Of a stretch of 64,000 nucleotides of DNA, positions 24,401 to 33,400 are shown piece by piece. Location of the stretch: the NCBI GenBank assembly GCA_947184155.2, contig CAMXCT020000324.1, forward strand, positions 224,501-288,500, written 5' to 3'. The position numbers were made by a program, and so were the translations under genes. A model generated the notes under the pieces. The model saw only the letters and a program-made list of their open reading frames with translations. It did no database searches and had not been told where the DNA came from. Source of the DNA: Cladocopium goreaui (Eukaryota > Sar > Dinophyceae > Suessiales > Symbiodiniaceae). Position 1 is the first letter of the stretch; every line of letters starts with the position of its first letter.

Positions 24401-27400
24401 AAGGCAAAGAAGAAGTACACGGGGGAAGACAAGAGCAAGTGGGACGACAACAACAAGGTCTTCTCCCTCAACCGCAAGGGCCTTCAGATTTGCATCAAGT
24501 TCAACAAGGGGCAGTGCGGCAATGGCAAGCCACAGTCAAGATGCCCCAACGGGCGCAGTCACCAATGCAACCTTTGCCTGGGTCCCCATCAGGCAAGCCA
24601 ATGCAAGAAAGACTGACAGCGCCAAACAGGCGAGGGTGAGGCAGCACCTCCTACCCTTGCCGGTGACACTGCATCTAGGTGCAAAGCGCTCCAAGCGCAA
24701 GAAACAGCCTGAGTCGGATCCCAGCGCACCGCCCGAAAAGAAAGGGCGCAAAGAAGAAAGCCCCGAGGAGAGGGCTGCGGCATCCTCTTCAGGGGTGAAG
24801 CTGGTTCCAAGAAACCAGAGACCGTCCAGGTCACCACTGCAAAGAAAGCGAAGGCCAGTGCAGGCCGCACCGCATCGGCAGGGGCCAAGCCAGCTGCCCA
24901 AGCCGCCAAGCTGGCACCCGTACCGGTACGGGGCGACAAACGTCCCGCCAGAACAGTGGGACCACAGGCCCAGGGCACTGCTGCTGTTCAGCGGCAAGTC
25001 CAGGGAAGGCGACATCGCCAGCTATCTTGCCGCAGGAGGATGGATAGTGGTGGTCGTCGACATTGTGGGCCCCACCACATGCGATGTTCTGGACTCCGAA
25101 AATTACAGGCTCATTCTGAAAGAAGTTCAGGATGGTGTATTCGACTGCGTGGGTATTGCCACGCCTTGCGAGACGCTGTCACCCCTCAGGGAGAATCCCC
25201 CAGGCCCCAAGCCATTGAGGGACCTGGCTCATCCTGAGGGTCTCGGCCGTAAGAAGCTCTCAAAGGCCGAGCAACAGCAGCTCGCTCAAGCAAATCAGAT
25301 GTTCGAGCTGTCTGCGGAGGCGGTCAAGTATCAGCTCAGGGCTCATCGGTCGTTCTGGCTGGAGAATCCTGACCATGGATCCAAACTTGACTTCTGGAAA
25401 ACGAAGTGGGGCATCGGCATCGAGAAGCACGCACTGGTGCTCAAGGCGGCCTTCGACCAATGTATGTTCGATGCAGAGGTCACCAAACCGACCAAGCTGG
25501 CACACTTCGACATGGACCTCACCGAGTTGAGAGGCATCAGGTGCACACATCAAAACCGCACCTGGACCAAGCCTGACGGCTCAGAGTACAAGGCCAAGCA
25601 CGAAAGCCTTGTGCAGAGGTGGCGCACCAACGAGGGGGGCAACAAAGAAAGGGCGTCCAAGGCATTGGGAGCATACCCACCGAGGCTCTGCAAAATAATC
25701 GCAGGGGCCATGATGGGTGCAGACCAGCCTAGGGCCAAACGGCTCAGAGAAATGAAAGCTGAGGAGCTCCCCTGAAAGGGGGGCGCTGAAGGTCCAGCCG
25801 GGCCGCATCTGGAAGACGCAAGGCGGACAGACAAGGAACTGGAAAATGAGGCAGCGCTTGGGGGTATGAGAAACCCTCGTGCTGCAGCAGCCAAACTCCC
25901 CAGATCCTTGATTGCAGGCGAGGCCATAAATGAGCTCCTCCTGAACGCAGCCACCCATCCAGAAGCAGTGCGCATTACAAAGGCACTTCTGGGAGGGCAG
26001 AAAACCGTGCCCCTCGACAAAGCGTTCGTCGAGAAACTCAGAGAGCTGGTGGTGGGCTTGCTGGCTCCGGCCGGCGTCCAACTACCCCAGAAGAGCACGA
26101 GGGCGTCAACGCCTATCTCGGCGGAAGTGCTTTGGGCCTGGGGTGAATTCACAGAGGACCCCGACGCCAAGCTGCTGGCCACCTGGCTGAGAGAAGGAGC
26201 CCCACTGGGCTATTCACAACCGATACCCTGCACAGGGGTATTTCCCAGGGTCACAGGACCACATTGGGAAGAGGAAGCGGCGAGTCAGCTGGCCAGGCAA
26301 TACGAGGGATGGAAGAATCACCCATCAGCTGACGAATGGCAGGAAGACCTCGCCATACTAGTTGCAGAGGCTCAAGCAAAAGGCTTCATCTCCCTGTTCG
26401 ACACCATGGAGGAGGCCACAACGTACCTCGGCCGTTGGCCGGTACTCAATAAGCTTGGCCTTATCGTGAAAGTGAAGGGTGACAAGAGAAAGGCCCGACT
26501 CATTTGGGACCTACGTGAATCAGGGGTAAACGGACTGTGCTCTCAGGGCGAGAGAATCATACTGCCCAGGCTAACCGACGCAGCGGCAGATGCAGTCGCT
26601 ATCCTCAGGGCCGGGGGCACACCAGTATTCTTCGCGATAGACATTGAGAACGCGTTCCACAATGTTCCGGCAGGGGAGGGCAAAGCGTTCACGGCAGCTG
26701 CCATTGAAGTGAACGGCCAACAGAAAGTACTGGTGTATGACGTGCTCGTTTTCGGAGCAGTCTCGTCACCGACTCTCTGGGGACGCTTCGCCTCGTGGCT
26801 GGGCAGAACGTTGGCGGCCGTCAACCCGGCAGTGGCATGCCAGATCTATGTCGACGACCCCATCATGGTCTTCGACTCCAGCGACCCGAAGGGGGACAAA
26901 CAAATCACGGTCAGCATCCTCTGGGCGGCCGTGGCGGGTTTCCCAATCAAAATGGAGAAGACAGAGTCAGGTCATTCAGTGAAATGGATCGGCGCAGAAA
27001 TGCGCATATTACAGGAGGACAGGGCGGTTTCCATAACCATTCCAGCCGACAAGGTCTCGGAGGTTGTGGAACGCATCACGAAAATTATGGCGAGACCGGT
27101 AGTGGGCAAGAAGCAATTGCAATCGCTAGCCGGTGCACTGTCATTCTTCGCAAGCGTCGTCCCAGTGATGCGCCCGTTCCTGGGAGGCATCTGGGCGGTG
27201 TTGGCGACTGATGATGGCCCTTCCAGGGCCAGAAAGCTCGTTCACACCAAACGGATTGCCCACTCCATGGAATGGATCCTCGCGCTATTGGAAGAATCGA
27301 CTGTACCATTCACTCGAGTGGTGAGGTCAGTCAAACCTAACTCAGGTGCCATAATCATAACCGATGCCTCGACTTGGGGCATGGGCGGAGTGCTACTCAT

Positions 27401-30400
27401 GGGAGGGGCGGCCATCGAGTATTTCAGCTGCCCCATTCCCTTTCAGTTCACAGTGAAGACAGGAGCCATTCCCGGAATACCAAAACACATGGCACTCTGG
27501 GAGGCTCTCTGCCTGCTCTTGGCGGCTCGCATCTGGTTAGTGCGGTTCCCCATTGGCTCAGTGGTCCGTGTAAAAGCGGACAACATATCGGCCCTTTACC
27601 TACTCGCGAAGGGTAAGGCCAAATCACCCGAACTGCCGGTGGTTGCCAGGGAAATAGCACTCGACCAGGCCAAGGAGAGATATGAGGTCACTATACTCCA
27701 GCACATCAACACCAAGCTCAACATCACAGCCGACCCGTTGAGCAGGCAACACGACCCAGTGCCGCCTCCTTTTCCTCAAGATCGCCTCGGGGAAGCCAAA
27801 CGGATTCCCATCGAGGTAGGTCCCGACTTTTGGCAAATCCGTGAACTCGGACGCGGAAAAAGTGCGGCGGTTTACCTGAGGACGGGATGGGGGTAGGTTT
27901 TTGGGTGTGATTGTTTTATTAGGTGTAGGAGGGTTGTCCGATCGGTTAGTTTTTCTCCGCAGCATTTTAAGCATGAAAAGGTCCGTAGGGCCCACATACT
28001 GGCAAAGGCCAGCTACTGCTCACGACGAGCCCAAGAAGCCTAAAGGGTTCAGGCCCTTGGCAGAAGGGCCAGTCATTTCGTCTCGTGCCCCCGTTGCCGA
28101 TGGTATTGACAACAAGGCGGGAAATCCCGAGGACCGCCAAGTTAAACCATATGGCAGGGGATCCCTGGAGCTAGCTGTTCAGGCAGCCAGCTCCGGACCC
28201 CGGGAGTGCATGGAGCACATTGCCAAGCGGGCCCGTGCGGCTAACTCCCATGGACCAACATTGTCTAGGGAGCGCACCTGGGAATCCGTAGCAAAGGCAG
28301 CCGGGTACGATCGCGCTTTTGATCTCGTCCCCGACCTGATATATTCTGTCATGGGGGCCCTGGACAAAGCAGGGTACAGGTCAGCCGAACTGTACCTCGA
28401 AGTCGCGAAGCAAAGGCACATCGAAAAAGGGCAACCCTGGACGGCACAGCTAGCGCTAGCGGCTAAATGCGCCAAGCGTGCGTGCCAGCGGGGCAGAGGG
28501 CCAGCGAAGCAAGCTCAACCCTTGCCCTTGGCCGATGTTTCCACTCTCACCGACGTAAGCAACCCGCTTGCGCCAGGGGGCCCGGAATGGGCCGTCCGGT
28601 CAACGGTGCTTGCGTCCTGGTGGTTGTTGAGGGAAATTGAAGCCAGCAACACGCTGCTAGCGCACGTGCAAGTGGATCCTAGAGAAAAGTTAATAAAATG
28701 GAATTTGCCGTCCAGTAAAGCAGACTGGCGCGCGTTGGGCGCCACTCGCACCCACACATGCTCCTGCGCGGAGCAAGGAAGCCCAGCACTCTGTCCATAC
28801 CATCTCATGGTGGAACAAGTGAAATGGGCCAAAGCAAAAAGGCATTCGTTCCTCTTCTGTACAGAAACCGGCGCTCAGACGACCAAGTCAGGCTGGGCCG
28901 GCACTTTTGAGGCGATTGCCCAAAAGCTGAAGCTGAAATTGGTCGGCCCCACTGGGCTTCGACTATTCACAGGCCACTCAGCCAGGGCCGCGGGAGCCGT
29001 ACACATGGCTCGCACCCAAATCGAACTTTGGAGAATCCAATTGTTTGGTCGTTGGGGATCCGAAATATTTAAACAATATGTAAGAGACGCTCCCCTCGAA
29101 CAGCTCCATGGATTGGCCCAAGAAGTTTCGCTCAAAGCATCCTTAGCATCAGCAAGGGCAGAGCTATCGGCCATTCTGGCGGCCACCAAAGAAGCCACGG
29201 CAGCCGCAACTGGCCTTGCCCACCAGCCGGTTGAAGCCTTGGCTGACTGCGAGGCGGCAGCAATCATCGAACCTCCGGCACCAGATCCACCGGAGAATGA
29301 TGTACTTTTTGTTAGAAACCGCTCTTCGAGAGGCAAAGTACACTTGGCGGCACGCCACGGAAACACTTTGCCACATTACCTGTGGCGTACAAAGTGCTTT
29401 TGGCATTTTGCCCGTGGCCAAGCCGACTATGCCCTTCTCAAAGAAGAGCCTAACGGAGCAAAATGCTCTAAATGTTTCAAGCTCCCTGCAAATAACGAAA
29501 GCGACGGGAGCTCTTCTTCCTCTTCCCGGTCGCAGTCGTCAGAGTCGTAATGCGCTGCGCAGGTGGGACATGGTTGGCATTTGACTCATCTAGGAGTCAG
29601 TCTTTTACCAGTCCAGATTTTGAAGCCAAAGGCTATCCTAGCTGGACAGGTGAATCAAACGGCCAACCTGTTACAAAAGTCCTGCTCTGACGTTTTGTTA
29701 TGCCCTTGCTCTCACGTTGATGATGGTTGTTGGTTTTAACAGCTTGCTGTGTTTGTAACAACCAATTGAGTGAGAGGGGAGTTGAGGGTGGGAGCTTCAC
29801 CTCGGCCTTGGTGGCCATTTTGGCTCAAGGCTGGGGTGTTTTCATTTCCCCGCCCGCCCACACCAGCTGGGTAGGGGGAGTCAGTCTTTTACCAGTCCAG
29901 ATTTTGAAGCCAAAGGCTATCCTAGCTGGACAGGTGAATCAAACGGCCAACCTGTTACAAAAGTCCTGCTCTGACGTTTTGTTATGCCCTTGCTCTCATG
30001 TTGATGATGGTTGTTGTTTTCTGCATCTCTACCTTATGATGTTTTCTGTTCCGATTTCACCAGTCTGCAAAAGTCAATTCCAAGCCTCAATGTTCCTGTT
30101 GCAGAATTCTGATTTTGGCAACTTGCCAACAACTGCCTTGCCAAATTTTGGCGGGAAAGCATCCGCTCCAAACACCCTCTCGCTGCCACAGCCTGCATTG
30201 TTTGTAATGTTTGGTAATGTTTGTCTCGCTAGACCGTTAGACCGTGAACATCCGTGCAAACATTTGTGAGCCCTTGTGGTGCTTTTCCTACTTGAATCTC
30301 CGATAGAGCGGGTTTGTTGGGTTGTTTGCTGCCCGTGTATAGGTAAGCCTCACTCACTGACGCACTGTCAAGATTGCATTGTAGCTGGTGACAAGATATA

Positions 30401-33400
30401 TAGCCAAACAAGGACTAGCTAAAGCCAACGTGTAGCTTGCCTTACTGCGTCATATGACACTCCGATCAAGATTGGAGGGAATCAGCGTAAGCGTGCGGAG
30501 AAAGTCCATTTTCTGGTCAAACAACATGCAAAATCAAGGTTGCAGAGGTTAGCTTGTATTGTAGCAACAAAAATAGACAACCAAGACAGCTAAGCGGTCC
30601 TTTGAAAGCATGTGCTGTTTGTCCCCCCTGATATACAGATTGCTTTAAAATCAGAAGAATTGGGTTAAAGCAGATGACCAGTCCTTGAGTGAGTTCGGGC
30701 GACAGCAGTGGATAGTGTTACACTTTTGCACTACGGGAAAAGGGGCTGTCAGAGAGTGGAAAAGAGGCCCACAGAAGGTTAGTTGTCCATAGTTGTGTAC
30801 AATTTGCTTTCATGCCCCCATCAGACCCGTTTGAGTGCCAATTCAGCCTTCGAAAACTTGACAGATGCTGCCACTTCACCCGCGATGCCAACTCGCAGCT
30901 CCAGGCAAGGTGTTTGATAAGTTTGATCCCTTTCGATTCTGAAATGGTATTGTCCAAATTTGTCCCGAGAATTGCAGTGATACATAGCGACTCTCAGTGA
31001 TGCAGATTCGGCATACTTTTCACACCTTTTGCAGGCCAAGTGAAGCGGCTCCAGCCCAGGCACTGCTCCTGGGTTTTGTCGGTCATCACTTGATGTGCTT
31101 GACAGGCCATGGTGTAACTCAGGGCGTGCAGCTGGTCACAACTGGTGATGGCAGGCTCCTCTTCAGATGCAGTTGGCTTCCTTGCCCCAGAGAATTTTCT
31201 CATCTCGGCCAATGCAGCCGCCGGTACCAATGGGAGTACGAACACCAGGTGCCCCTATCATGCAGCACACTCAGCGATACAACGTGATACAACAGGACAC
31301 GAAACACTGGTAGCTTGCTCTGAAATCGGTCCTCTTGGAGATTTGGAAGATGTCTCCGATTCTTGGTGTCTTTGAGTGTCTTTGAGTGTCTTTGAGTGTC
31401 TTTGAGTGTCTCAGTGACAGAGTGTTCGAGGTTGGCAGCCTGTCCTCGTCGATAGTTTCAAGATGTTTACCGTGCGAATGTGGCAGACGCTGAGAGCTGT
31501 GCCAAGCGGCCGTGAAAAAGAGTTTCAGCAGGGCAGGTTTGTGCCGTCTCAGATGTATTCAGACAATTTCAGACATAGACACGACCGGTTGACGTTTATG
31601 TGATGAGGAGTGCCCTGCAACTGAAATCACCCGCTCGTGCACGAAGTGGAATTACGTGCTGGCCTTTGAGAGATCTGATGCCTGTACCATGTTGACTCTC
31701 AGAGAGAATCTGTGTCATACGCCTTTCCTGAATTGGTCTTTTTGGTTCAATCGTTTTCGCTGCTTAGGTTTGCTTGGATTTCAACCAATTGCCATGGGCT
31801 GTAAACGAGGCGGGACAGGCAGCATGCATGACATGCATGGAGTTGGGGAATGTGCTTTCCATGAGGCCTTCAGAATTGCATCTTCTGGTCGGCCGGGCCC
31901 GTGCCACATTGATTTGCCGAAGGAGTGCGTGGATGAGATGCAGCCATCTCTTGCGCAGCCACACTTGTCCAATTTATATTTTCCCTTTCAGGAAATGTAT
32001 GTAGTGTGATTTGACACAGCAAATCCGTGTTTCTTCTTAGCGTCGCATGTCGTGTAATTTGTGAACATGTTTTGTCTGTCAGGACATTGTCTCTATGAAA
32101 GCCAAAGTGCCAGAAGCTATCTTCAAAAAGGCAGCTGTGTCATCGGCAGACACTCCTCCAATGCTTGACATGACTGCCGTGCAGAAGGCCTGGTTTAGCT
32201 GTAGCTTGTGCTCCATTCCTGCAGCCGGAGGTAATCTGGAATCTAGCCAAGTAAAAATAAGGGTGATGTGGCGAAATGTGACGGTACAATTGGTGGAGTT
32301 GGTGGAATTGGATAGAATTAATCGGACTTCCTAGTTTGATGACTTTCTATTGTGATTCTAACATTGCGAGGCAGCAGATCTCATAAACAAGGCAAAACGC
32401 CCCATCCTTTACGTCGGACAAGGTCCCGACCTCAGCTTGACCTTCGACCGTAGAAATATCTTAGAAACATCTTGGAAATGGCTGAGCTATGGCCGAGGGC
32501 CGAGCTGAGGTGCAAGCCATTGCCCCGAGATTGTCACCAAATTAGCCCACAAAGCTCAGATCCCTGTTACAACGACAGCACCTCGTGACCTGTTTGCGGC
32601 GCAGTACCGCGCAGATGCTTTGCGTGGTTCGTCGTTTGTCATTTCCACTTGCTTTTGCATCTTTTTGCTTGATCCTGAGCTCTCTTGTACTGTCTGGTCG
32701 ACCATTACGAACATGCTTTTGTGCTCCTGGAACTACGAACATGAGTTGTGCTTGACTCTCGTGCCAGTGCCATGGCATGGGGATTTTTGACGAACGTGAT
32801 CCGCTATCCCTGCACATGCTGGGCATGCATGGGCCAGAACCCCAGCTAGATTTGTGCAGGTTGATGCCAGGTATGCACAGTTTTTTCTCAAGAAGTGTCT
32901 TCACTGCTCAGGGCTGCATATGCCAACTTCGCCATTCAGAATGCGGATTGCATCATTGCCGTAGGTACTGGGCTCATACAGACTTGCTCTGATTGTAAAG
33001 CCTTGATGGAACAAAAACTCACTCCAGGCAGCCGCTTTGATGATCGAACAACAGGAATCGTGGCAAAATATGCTCCAAAGGCAGCAATGGGTTGAGTTTC
33101 TGCAGAGTTTCCTACGAGTCCTGCAGAGAACTGTCAAGAGTATCCTCAATGATTCTGTCGTAGACTTTAAATCTTTAAGCACTTAGCATAGAGACAGAAG
33201 GAGGACCCACCAAGAAGCTAGCCACAGTTGGGCAAGAAGCAGAGAAGCACTTTGAACCTCAGCGCAGTGCAGCTTTGTATTTGATGTGATTTGTACATTT
33301 GCACACGGCTGGACCCACCACACTTGGGCAGGCGAGGGCTGCAGAGAAGGAAGGAACTGGTGGAATCATCCACGTGAACATAGACAAGTCGACATTCGGC

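Larger units (their letters stand above)
22726..30016 (+). mobile_element. DIRS/Ngaro/PAT-type tyrosine-recombinase retrotransposon in intron 6
   Basis: The 7291-bp element has split direct repeats: A1 (22726-22841) on the left, then ORFs, then B1 (29593-29732), A2 (29733-29848) and B2 (29877-30016). A1 and A2 are identical over 116 bp; B1 and B2 differ at one of 140 bp. This A1...B1-A2-B2 plan, together with RT, RNase H and a tyrosine recombinase in place of integrase, is diagnostic for the Ngaro/PAT branch of DIRS-like elements. Integration appears precise and without target duplication: flank ...TATGATG | element | TTTTCT.... It lies in the sense direction of the host gene. The copy is young but has an in-frame TGA between the methyltransferase-like and RT parts. 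Confidence 0.93.
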
